Positions 7,284 through 13,860 of a DNA stretch of 22,306 nucleotides are shown here, one piece after another. Position 1 is the first letter of the stretch. Each line of letters begins with the position of its first letter. Both the position numbers and the translations under genes were made by a program. Under the pieces are notes generated by a model. It saw only the letters and a program-made list of their open reading frames with translations. It ran no database searches and had not been told where the DNA came from. Location of the stretch: NCBI GenBank assembly GCA_946611835.1, contig CAMOEE010000013.1, positions 1 through 22,306 of the forward strand, written 5' to 3'. Source of the DNA: an uncultured Treponema sp. Its GTDB lineage: Bacteria; Spirochaetota; Spirochaetia; Treponematales; Treponemataceae.

Positions 7284-9371
7284 TTACTCGGTTACGAGCT
7301 CGACTTTGGTGATTGTTACACCTGTACCATAGAATTTGATTCCATTGTTCGTAATTCTTTCAATGTTTGATGCTGAGAACTTAACAGTAGCACTAGTTCC
7401 CCAGACCCAAAGGGCTTTACCTTCAGCATCGCCACTATTCGCAATCATGCAATCGCCTTCAGCACTTTCGAATGGTGTAATATCGCTCCAATCATCCTGT
7501 GCCATAATTCTAATTGTTGTTGCATCCTGAACAAAGCTAGAAATTGTGAACTTCAAACCAACGAATGTTTTTCCAGCAAACTTGTCTTTATTGATCACAT
7601 CACCGCTAGCATCACCTTTCGCCCAGTCAAGTTCTGCTTCACCAGTCCAAATAGTTGTATCAGCAGCTGCTGGTGCTGGATCTACTACAGTCTGATTTTC
7701 AGCAACTTCTTTTGTTACAGAGAATTCTGTAAAGTAGATTGTTGCATTCTCAAGGTCAGCTGTCGCACCATCTTCGTCATAATCAATTACGAACACAAAT
7801 GCATCAGCTTCATCAGATGTCGGTGCTTTTTTCAAAGTGATTTCTTTTGTAACTTCAAATCCTGTTGTTTTAAGTTCAGCAGAATCCCCCCAATCCCAGA
7901 GATTTGAATAACCGCCAGCTGCTGTGTTATCCATGAAATAGAACTGTGGCGTAAAGTCTTTTGTAGAAACACCTTTCATTACTACAGTGATTTTGTCTCC
8001 AACTGCCAGACCGTTCAATTTGTCATCTGGGCGCACAGCAACTTTAGCCTGAATGCCATGATTAGAAGTTGAGTATTCATTATTAACAGTTGTTACTTCT
8101 TTTACAGTTCCTTCAGGTTTTGTTACAACAACTGGAGTCTCCGGGTCACTTGCTGGTGTCTCAGGATCTGCCGCTGGTGTCTCTTCTGGGTCAGTCTGTG
8201 GAGCAGGTTCTGTGCTTTCTGTTTCAGCAGCACTTTCACTGTCTCCGCCTGGAGCTGGAGTAGCAGATGCATCTGCAAATGCTGGAAGCCAAATATCCTG
8301 TGAATCTCCAGATTCAGTTCCAAGCATGCCATAGCTATCACCATCTTCCTGCAAAGCGAAGATAATTGACGGTGCTTTTGTGCTGTTACTTACTGTTGCC
8401 GAAAGAACCTGAACTGTGATTTCAGTTCCCTGTGTAAGTGTTCCTGTAAGTCCAAGTCGTTTACGAGCGTCAGTTTTTCCATATGCTGGAGTTGCCCACT
8501 GATTCGGTACAATATTGAACTCAGCGAAATCCTTTTCTACTGCATCTCCATTACCAACTTTTACAGAAAGTTTGAGGTTTGAAATATCAATCTTCAATCC
8601 GTCTGCATCTTTTGTTCCATCGTTGTCAATCTGGAGAACATAACCAATGATTGAAGCATCAGCAATATCTTTTGTAAGTTTTACAGTATAAGCCTTGCGA
8701 ACTGCAGAGTATGTAACAGGTGTGATTGTCTGACCAGCACCTTCACCACCCTGCTCCTGTCCAGAGCCGCTTTCACCACCCTGTTCACCAGAACCTTCTT
8801 CGCCATTCTTTACGAATTTCAGCTCTGTGTAGTCGATATGGATTGTTTCAGTCTCACCTTTTCCAACAACCGCAAAATATGTACTTTCGTCACCAGTTCC
8901 CCACGGTTTCTGCGTAATTTCAAAAGTATGTGTAATATTAAATTCAGCAGGAACATCCAGTACATATTTCTCAGCAAGTTCACCCCAATATCCAGTTAGA
9001 CCAGCGGTTGGTGTTGTATCAACAATGAAGAATTCACCTTTGAATGCTCTGCTTGCCTTTCCCTTGAAAGTCATTGTAACTTTATCACCTACATCGAGAC
9101 TAGCAATACCTGTACTTCCTTTATACTGAAGGTTACCCTTGTCCCACTCATTCTCAGGCATATCAAATGAACCTGTAGCTGCAACACCGCTTCCACTTCC
9201 GCCGTTTCCACTACTTCCGCTTCCACTAGAACTTGAATTAGTCGGTTTATTCACAACTCCAGCTTCTACGAACGGATCTGATTCATCAAGTCCATCGCTA
9301 CACGAGATTGCGCCCGCAACGAGAGAAAGAGCCATGAATGCGCCAATTGTGTTTCTTACAAACTTTTTCAT
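7284..9371 (-). CDS. Large multi-domain surface lipoprotein with duplicated beta-sandwich-like domains
   Basis: Function not recognised. The 695-residue protein begins with a lipoprotein signal peptide ending in AISC (C24), followed by a Gly/Ser-rich linker (45-64). Domain A (about 65-188) and domain C (about 430-554) are related: both have LxVGDK (92-97 and 455-460), a KG(K/V)xS segment, an F-x3-F-x3-D-x-T segment and a Trp-containing loop, spaced alike. Domain B (about 218-362) is different, and domain D (about 571-694) is a Trp-rich beta domain ending in TITKVEL. Low-complexity linkers separate them: Gly/Glu-rich at 190-214 and Pro/Glu/Thr-rich at 370-418. Such architecture is typical of secreted carbohydrate-binding modules, but no binding site was identified (inference). 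A perfect AGGAGG lies 5 nt before the ATG. It follows the porin-like gene by 24 nt and ends at a strong terminator. The cell-surface location is inferred from the lipobox only. Confidence 0.85.
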   Translation of the reverse strand: MKKFVRNTIGAFMALSLVAGAISCSDGLDESDPFVEAGVVNKPTNSSSSGSGSSGNGGSGSGVAATGSFDMPENEWDKGNLQYKGSTGIASLDVGDKVTMTFKGKASRAFKGEFFIVDTTPTAGLTGYWGELAEKYVLDVPAEFNITHTFEITQKPWGTGDESTYFAVVGKGETETIHIDYTELKFVKNGEEGSGEQGGESGSGQEQGGEGAGQTITPVTYSAVRKAYTVKLTKDIADASIIGYVLQIDNDGTKDADGLKIDISNLKLSVKVGNGDAVEKDFAEFNIVPNQWATPAYGKTDARKRLGLTGTLTQGTEITVQVLSATVSNSTKAPSIIFALQEDGDSYGMLGTESGDSQDIWLPAFADASATPAPGGDSESAAETESTEPAPQTDPEETPAADPETPASDPETPVVVTKPEGTVKEVTTVNNEYSTSNHGIQAKVAVRPDDKLNGLAVGDKITVVMKGVSTKDFTPQFYFMDNTAAGGYSNLWDWGDSAELKTTGFEVTKEITLKKAPTSDEADAFVFVIDYDEDGATADLENATIYFTEFSVTKEVAENQTVVDPAPAAADTTIWTGEAELDWAKGDASGDVINKDKFAGKTFVGLKFTISSFVQDATTIRIMAQDDWSDITPFESAEGDCMIANSGDAEGKALWVWGTSATVKFSASNIERITNNGIKFYGTGVTITKVELVTE

Positions 9372-9395
9372 ATTTTCCTCCTTTTTTAATTAAAA

Positions 9396-10670
9396 TTAGA
9401 AATTCTTGAATTTGAGAGTGAACGGTACACTTACGAGCCAAGATTTGTTGTATTGAGCCTTGTGATATTCTGAAAGCTGATCAACTTTTACACCAACATC
9501 AACTTCCAATCCAGAAACCATAAAGTCTACGCCGGCTTTGTAGCTCAAGTTGAATGAATCTTTGAAATGCTTATCCAAAAGCCAGACTCGTGTGACTGTG
9601 TTGCCCCATCTTGCATCGTCCTGATTTGAAGCGAGCTGAACATATGGCTTAACATCATCAAGGTTTCCGTGTGAGCCAGTGTTGTATTCAGCCTTGAAGT
9701 TAAGTTCCATGTAGTTGACATCTGTTTTTGCATCACCCCATCGGAAAGTAAACGGTGCATGGAGATAGAATTTGAATCCTTCCCAGTTGATTTCGCTGTA
9801 CATATCAAGACACATACCGTTGAGCTCCCATTTCTGGTCTTTTGCGTTGTAGTCAAGACCAAAAATCGGCTGAATGAATGAATATGTCAGTTCGTCTGAG
9901 ACTCCAACACCAAAGCGGATTACACTCCATGTATCATCTCGTGTTGTCTTGTCTCGTCCACCGTTTCGGTAAGAAGCCTGGAACTCGAATTTATCCCAGT
10001 AATAGCGCGCACCAATACCCCAAGGAGCGATGTAGGTTTTTGTTTTTCCTTCTCCATCTTTGTTGTAGAAGCTTGAAGTGTCTTTGTTTTCATCTGATGT
10101 AACATGTCCTTTCACACCAGGAGTAATACCTGCGTTGATGATAAGTCCGTCAATCGGCATGACTTCTGTACCAAAGCCCCATCCTTCGACATCGTTACAG
10201 TTGATGTAAGCCGGGTGTTTGGCCCAGTCACGCTCTGTTACAGCGAACGGGCTACCGACCTTCCATTCGTCGATTTTTTCTTTGAAATGCTTATCGCATC
10301 CTACATATCCAACCTGAAGTTTGAGCTGGTCAATTGGTTTGAACCAGACATAGGTTCTTCGGAAATAAGCCTGCCATTCGTTTTCCTCGTCAGCTGTAGC
10401 ACTCTTATACCACATTGCAAGATGTGCGCCGGCATTTCCATTATCAACTTCGAGAATAATTCCATCGCCTGGGTTGTCAATCTGTTTTAATTGCTTATTA
10501 GAGAGATAAGACCATTCCTTATCGCCAGTGTCCTTGTCCTTTTCCACATTAAGCAAATTACCAGTCATTCTGATATTTGCCTTAATGTCAACAGCAAAAG
10601 CAGAGCCGACAGCAAGCCCCGCAAAAATACATACAGCCGACAGATTTTTTGCAATCTTTATGATAGCCAT
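9396..10670 (-). CDS. Outer-membrane beta-barrel protein (porin-like)
   Basis: From the ATG at 10670 the protein is 424 residues. A Sec signal peptide ends at AFA26 before VDIKANIRM. The rest alternates short amphipathic beta strands rich in aromatic residues with charged loops, for example YFRRTYVWFKP, LKLQVGYVG, FEFQASYR and FKFYLHAPFTFRW. The chain ends in LKFKNF with a terminal Phe, the usual recognition signal of the outer-membrane assembly machinery. No named family was recognised; length and pattern fit a 16-18-strand pore (inference). The frame is open 16 codons further upstream, but the ATG at 10670 is preceded by GAGGAGG and starts the signal peptide. It is the first gene of a two-gene unit with the lipoprotein downstream, so the pair may act together at the outer membrane. 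Confidence 0.88.
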   Translation of the reverse strand: MAIIKIAKNLSAVCIFAGLAVGSAFAVDIKANIRMTGNLLNVEKDKDTGDKEWSYLSNKQLKQIDNPGDGIILEVDNGNAGAHLAMWYKSATADEENEWQAYFRRTYVWFKPIDQLKLQVGYVGCDKHFKEKIDEWKVGSPFAVTERDWAKHPAYINCNDVEGWGFGTEVMPIDGLIINAGITPGVKGHVTSDENKDTSSFYNKDGEGKTKTYIAPWGIGARYYWDKFEFQASYRNGGRDKTTRDDTWSVIRFGVGVSDELTYSFIQPIFGLDYNAKDQKWELNGMCLDMYSEINWEGFKFYLHAPFTFRWGDAKTDVNYMELNFKAEYNTGSHGNLDDVKPYVQLASNQDDARWGNTVTRVWLLDKHFKDSFNLSYKAGVDFMVSGLEVDVGVKVDQLSEYHKAQYNKSWLVSVPFTLKFKNF

Positions 10671-10879
10671 AATTTTTTCCTCCTCGTTTTTTATTATGGC
10701 TTCATTATTTGTCAACATTTAGCAGAAAAATATTATTTTTTTGCACCAAATACTAATGTTTTGTCTGAAAATTACACTTTTTTTGCGAACTTGTATTTTT
10801 CTGAGATTTTCTAGAGAAAAAAAGGTGGGCACCTGCATAGGAATTTGTAATTCCATACAGACGCTGGATTTGGGATTGG
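10671..10879. other. AT-rich intergenic region upstream of the porin-like gene
   Basis: Holds the AGGAGG ribosome site for 10670, a weak terminator (10816-10834) and a small perfect hairpin GGAATT-TGT-AATTCC at 10840-10854. Poly-A/T tracts fill the rest. I found no convincing -35/-10 pair for the porin gene. The TTGACA on the minus strand at 10715-10710 lacks a -10 at usable distance. Confidence 0.5.
10816..10834 (-). terminator. Weak intrinsic terminator after the Rpn-family gene
   Basis: On the minus strand AGGT-GCCC-ACCT (10834-10823) runs straight into a T-tract (10823-10816). The stem is only 4 bp, so it is a weak candidate; the hairpin at 10840-10854 just before it may assist. Confidence 0.4.
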
Positions 10880-11809
10880 TTAGTTTGCGGATTCCGAAGC
10901 AAGAGCCTTCAGTTCATCAAGAGACAGCCCGGAAGCTTGCGAAATTTGTTCATTAGAAAGGACATGCATTGAAAGCAGGTTCTTTGCCATTTCAATTGCT
11001 TTGTTTCGTTCGCCCTGTTGAATGCCTTCTTGCAATCCCTGCTCCCTGGCTTTTTTAATTCCGTTGTGCATTGAGGCATGGCGGTCTTCCATGGCTTTGA
11101 AGATTGAATTCTGGCGGACCCAGTTGAGTTCGTCCTGGCTCACAGTCAAAAGTGATGATTTCGCGCTCATAAGTCCTCCTTCGCTCTTTATTATCGCATC
11201 GATATAGCCCGTTTGTCGCTCGTCATCGGCGTAGGACAGGAACAGCCCCCATTTTTCGAGCTTTGAGAGCGATTCGACCGGTTTTCCGAGCAGTCTGTGA
11301 ATCTTTATCAGGTCAAAGAAAATCACATTCAGCTTGCCGGAAAGCTGCCTGCCGTTTTCCTTTCTCATACTATACCACGAGAGGGGCGAATTGTCATCTT
11401 TATCGAACTCAAAATTGAGCACTGAAATCTGATACGCCGCCGGAGTGCCCCAGTCATCACCGATTCTGTTATTCGTACTCAGGAGCCTCGCAAGCTGAAT
11501 CTCCGCACGAGCGCCATAGTCGTAATTTTCCTGACGGGTCTGCATTTCTAGGTCTATCCTCTCGCCATCATCAAATTTTACGCTGACATCGAAGCTCATC
11601 TGGGACTCGGTGATTATCTGAACAGGCGGTTCGTTCTGCATGACCTGAACTTCCTTGACCGGACGGTTCAAGACTGTCGAGATGAAATCCTTCAATGCGG
11701 CGTCTGAATCCGGGGTTCCGGCTGTGAACATTGCCTTGAACGACGCATCACAGCGAGGGTTAAGTAACGCTGTCGGGGACGGTCGAAAAGTTTGATTTGG
11801 GGTTGTCAT
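10880..11809 (-). CDS. Rpn-family recombination-promoting nuclease / PD-(D/E)XK putative transposase
   Basis: A 309-residue protein of the Rpn/TIGR01784 type, DNA endonucleases of the PD-(D/E)XK fold that often multiply in gut bacteria and spirochaetes. Visible features are the opening LLNPRCDASFKAMF (15-28), typical of the family, then FDVSVKF (73-79) with candidate catalytic D74 and the IDLEMQ motif (85-90) with E88 and Q90 as the (D/E)xQ/K site. The tail (250-309) is a charged helix with KAREQGLQEGIQQGE, also typical, followed by a small helical end. The ATG at 11809 has GAGGAAGG about 6 nt upstream. It is alone in its unit, divergent from the NlpC/P60 gene. No inverted repeats or target duplication were seen around it, so I see no evidence that it moves as an element here. 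Its role in the cell is unknown. Confidence 0.88.
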   Translation of the reverse strand: MTTPNQTFRPSPTALLNPRCDASFKAMFTAGTPDSDAALKDFISTVLNRPVKEVQVMQNEPPVQIITESQMSFDVSVKFDDGERIDLEMQTRQENYDYGARAEIQLARLLSTNNRIGDDWGTPAAYQISVLNFEFDKDDNSPLSWYSMRKENGRQLSGKLNVIFFDLIKIHRLLGKPVESLSKLEKWGLFLSYADDERQTGYIDAIIKSEGGLMSAKSSLLTVSQDELNWVRQNSIFKAMEDRHASMHNGIKKAREQGLQEGIQQGERNKAIEMAKNLLSMHVLSNEQISQASGLSLDELKALASESAN

Positions 11810-11955
11810 TTTGTACCTTCCTCATTTTCAAATAAATTTTCTGTAAGAGTCGAGAAGCTTCAGAAGTCTGGAACCTTGCTTCTTTTTCCTTACACATATT
11901 TATTTGAAAAAATTCTGAGTTTTCGGCAACAATTAAATATAATTTTTTGTTATAT

Positions 11956-11991
11956 TTGCCTTTTCCTGCTTTTCTTCCGATAATAAAAGCA
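11956..11991 (+). promoter_or_regulatory. Promoter abutting the NlpC/P60 start codon (leaderless)
   Basis: TTGCCT (11956-11961), a 17-bp spacer and GATAAT (11979-11984), then six bases (AAAAGC) to the ATG at 11991. No Shine-Dalgarno-like sequence precedes the ATG. Predicted transcription start is the A of the start codon. A perfect TATAAT at 11938-11943 is an alternative, more distal -10 but has no good -35. Confidence 0.65.
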
Positions 11992-13112
11992 TGACTACAC
12001 GAAAAGCCGTATTTTATACACTCGCATTTTTTCTTTTTGTTCTGATTGTTCCGCAGCTTTGTGCCCAAAATGAAAGCATGACCCCAAAAGAAGCCGCTGC
12101 TGCACGGCAAAAGCTCGTTGATTATTCAAAGCAGTTCATCGGAAAACCTTATGTCTCAGGCGGAATCGGCCCCAATTCATTTGACTGCTCAGGCCTCATT
12201 TTCACGGTCTCACGAGAATCAATCGGAAAGCAGCTTCCAAGAACAACAAAAGCAATCTACAACTTCTGCCAGGAAATCGACGCAAAGGAAAGAGAAGCAG
12301 GCGACCTGGTATTCTTTAAAACCACATCAAGCGGAGAAGTCTCCCATGTTGGTCTCTACATCGGCTCAAGCCAGTTCATCCATGCCGTGAGCGACGGCCC
12401 AAACACAGGAGTAATCGTCTCCTCCCTCAAGGAAAACTACTGGAAATCACACTATTACTGCACAAGGCGATATCTTCCGGCATCAAATTCAGAAAAACTG
12501 GCTGACACAAACCCAAATAGTCCGGCAGCAGACAAGACTTCCACAAAATCTTCCGGCAACGCATCTTTCGTCTCAACAAAGAAAATCGTCCGCTCTGACA
12601 ACGATTCTTTCCTCAAGTCGCTTGTAGTTGACAGTTCAATCTCTCTTAACTGGAGTTTTTTCACACCGGAATATTTCAGACTCAACGGCCGGGGTTTCGA
12701 CTTTCTTGTTCACGCCCGCTATGCCGGAAAAGACATTCAGCCTGGTTTCGGAACAATTTTCAGGTACGATGCCGGCACAGGAAACTTCCAGATGCCGTTA
12801 ATCTTCTCTTTATCACTGAACGAATTTTTCAGGTTTTATGCAGGTCCGGTCATTTCATTCGGAAAAGCGACACAACCAGGAGACCCGGATATTGATATCG
12901 AAAATTCATTCTTCCCTGGAATTCTCGGGTTTACTTTCAGCACACCGGGCATCAAAGTCGGTAAAACATTGCTCTCGCTGGTTCAGGACATCCATTACAC
13001 GGTCTTCAACGACACAGACGGAAGCGCCCTCTCATTCGGGAAAAGCATCACGACAGGTCTGGTTTTTGCGACAGGTATCCGGGTAACCCTTCCTTTAAAA
13101 AATGTTTTATAA
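11991..13112 (+). CDS. NlpC/P60 peptidoglycan endopeptidase with C-terminal beta-barrel-like domain
   Basis: The 373-residue protein has a Sec signal peptide (hydrophobic 10-22, cleavage likely after LCA25). Residues about 35-162 are an NlpC/P60 domain, a cysteine peptidase that cuts peptide cross-links in the cell wall: DCSG at 65-68 gives catalytic C66, SHVGLYIG at 118-125 gives H119, and FIHAV at 129-133 gives H131. A Ser/Thr/Asn-rich linker (165-207) leads to residues 210-373, which show about eight amphipathic strands (SLNWSFF, FDFLVHARY, GFGTIFRY, FRFYAGPVISFG, ILGFTFS, LLSLVQDIHYTVF, GLVFATGIRVTL). This resembles a small OmpA-type barrel, so the enzyme may be anchored in the outer membrane (inference). 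The chain ends in KNVL, not an aromatic residue. The start lacks a Shine-Dalgarno; see the abutting promoter. The next lipoprotein starts 7 nt after its stop. Confidence 0.88.
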   Translation: MTTRKAVFYTLAFFLFVLIVPQLCAQNESMTPKEAAAARQKLVDYSKQFIGKPYVSGGIGPNSFDCSGLIFTVSRESIGKQLPRTTKAIYNFCQEIDAKEREAGDLVFFKTTSSGEVSHVGLYIGSSQFIHAVSDGPNTGVIVSSLKENYWKSHYYCTRRYLPASNSEKLADTNPNSPAADKTSTKSSGNASFVSTKKIVRSDNDSFLKSLVVDSSISLNWSFFTPEYFRLNGRGFDFLVHARYAGKDIQPGFGTIFRYDAGTGNFQMPLIFSLSLNEFFRFYAGPVISFGKATQPGDPDIDIENSFFPGILGFTFSTPGIKVGKTLLSLVQDIHYTVFNDTDGSALSFGKSITTGLVFATGIRVTLPLKNVL

Positions 13113-13122
13113 TTTTAGAATG
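13108..13122 (+). promoter_or_regulatory. -10 box six bases before the lipoprotein start codon
   Basis: A perfect TATAAT (13108-13113) overlaps the stop of the peptidase gene, followed by TTTAGA and the ATG at 13120. No Shine-Dalgarno is present. There is no good -35 at 16-18 bp (AACCCT at 13085), so this site rests on the -10 and its spacing alone. It would give the lipoprotein its own leaderless transcript besides read-through from 11991. Confidence 0.5.
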
Positions 13123-13860
13123 AAAAATTTATGTGCCAGTTTTTTTAATCTTCCGCCCTTCCGCAGCTCACTAACGCTCGGTCGCCTTGCGACTGGCTTC
13201 GCCACTGCTCCACGGCGGGGCAGGCTTTTTCTAGCCGCTATCTTGATTTTCTCCACCTTTATTGTTTCCTGCAAACCGCAAATTTCAATCAAGGCAGGAA
13301 AGTCCGACGATGCGACAATTTTATTCTCAACAGGATTTTCCGAGTCCACAGCAAAAACCTTGCAGACTCTGACCGGCTCAGACACAAATGCCCCTCTTTT
13401 CAACAAAAACGATCTTCTTCAATTATTAAAGTCAACAGGCGCTGTAAACACGAGTGCGGCCCTTCCCGGCCCTAACGAAATTGCTGCAAGCGGAACCCTT
13501 CCCCAAGTCTCAAAAAATCCTCTTTATCAGACAGGAATCCTTACAAAAAGCGAAAAATCACTCAGTCTCACCATAGGCCCAAAAGAGATTTCAGCCTTTT
13601 ACGAGCTTCTGAACGACGACGCAAAATCTTACCTGGATTTAATGATGATTCCGGCCCTGATCGGCGAAAAAATGGACGCCAAAGAATACGAGGATTTGCT
13701 CTCGTCTATGTACGGTCCCAGCTTCGCCCAGGAAATCGTAAACGGCAAATTAACGATAAGCCTCTCTTCCCCAGACGGCCGCCGGACACTCAAAGAGACA
13801 GTCCCCCTCGGGGAACTGTTAACCGCCAGCGAAGAAAAATCCTGGTCAATTAAGTTCTAG
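13120..13860 (+). CDS. Unrecognised lipoprotein with repeat-expanded signal peptide
   Basis: I do not recognise the mature protein. From ATG 13120 it has 246 residues with a lipobox FIVSC (C51). The mature part starts CKPQISIKAG and is mostly alpha/beta, with no catalytic motif seen. The signal region is 50 residues, more than twice the norm. Residues about 11-36 are Arg/Gly/Leu-rich (RSSLTLGRLATG, PRRGRL) and are encoded by GC-rich palindromic DNA at about 13150-13233 resembling a dispersed repeat. Removing it would leave a normal short signal peptide (MKN...LFLAAILIFSTFIVSC). The frame is also open to an ATG at 13102 that overlaps the previous gene; 13120 is preferred because the -10 box abuts it. 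Its 3' end overlaps the convergent exporter gene by 11 bp. Neighbourhood suggests an envelope role, perhaps with the lipid exporter module, but it is transcribed the other way. Confidence 0.75.
   Translation: MKNLCASFFNLPPFRSSLTLGRLATGFATAPRRGRLFLAAILIFSTFIVSCKPQISIKAGKSDDATILFSTGFSESTAKTLQTLTGSDTNAPLFNKNDLLQLLKSTGAVNTSAALPGPNEIAASGTLPQVSKNPLYQTGILTKSEKSLSLTIGPKEISAFYELLNDDAKSYLDLMMIPALIGEKMDAKEYEDLLSSMYGPSFAQEIVNGKLTISLSSPDGRRTLKETVPLGELLTASEEKSWSIKF
13150..13235 (+). repeat. GC-rich palindromic repeat inserted in frame in a signal peptide
   Basis: The block contains hairpins GTCGC-CTT-GCGAC (13181-13193) and TGGC-TTC-GCCA (13194-13204). It is GC-rich between AT-rich flanks and shares GCGGGGCAG and GCTTTTTCTA with the repeat cluster at 1-100. 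It is open in the lipoprotein frame and encodes about 26 extra residues before the hydrophobic core. Boundaries are approximate, since no target duplication could be defined. Confidence 0.55.

Noticed and set aside
9180..9240. Short near-tandem TTCCRC repeats as a CRISPR or VNTR array
   Set aside because: They encode the Gly/Ser linker of the surface lipoprotein in frame and have no spacer structure. They are low-complexity coding sequence.
10710..10715. Perfect TTGACA on the minus strand as the -35 of the porin promoter
   Set aside because: The only -10-like sequence downstream (CATAAT) is 11 bp away, too close, so no functional pair can be argued.
10671..10718. Longer porin start at 10718
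   Set aside because: The added residues are charged and would precede the signal peptide. The GAGGAGG site fits only the ATG at 10670.
10880..11809. Rpn-family gene as part of an active mobile element
   Set aside because: No terminal inverted repeats, target duplication or partner genes were found on either side.
11760..12110. Minus-strand open frame of 116 codons across the divergent intergenic region
   Set aside because: It overlaps the starts of two well-supported genes and has no recognisable domain or ribosome site.
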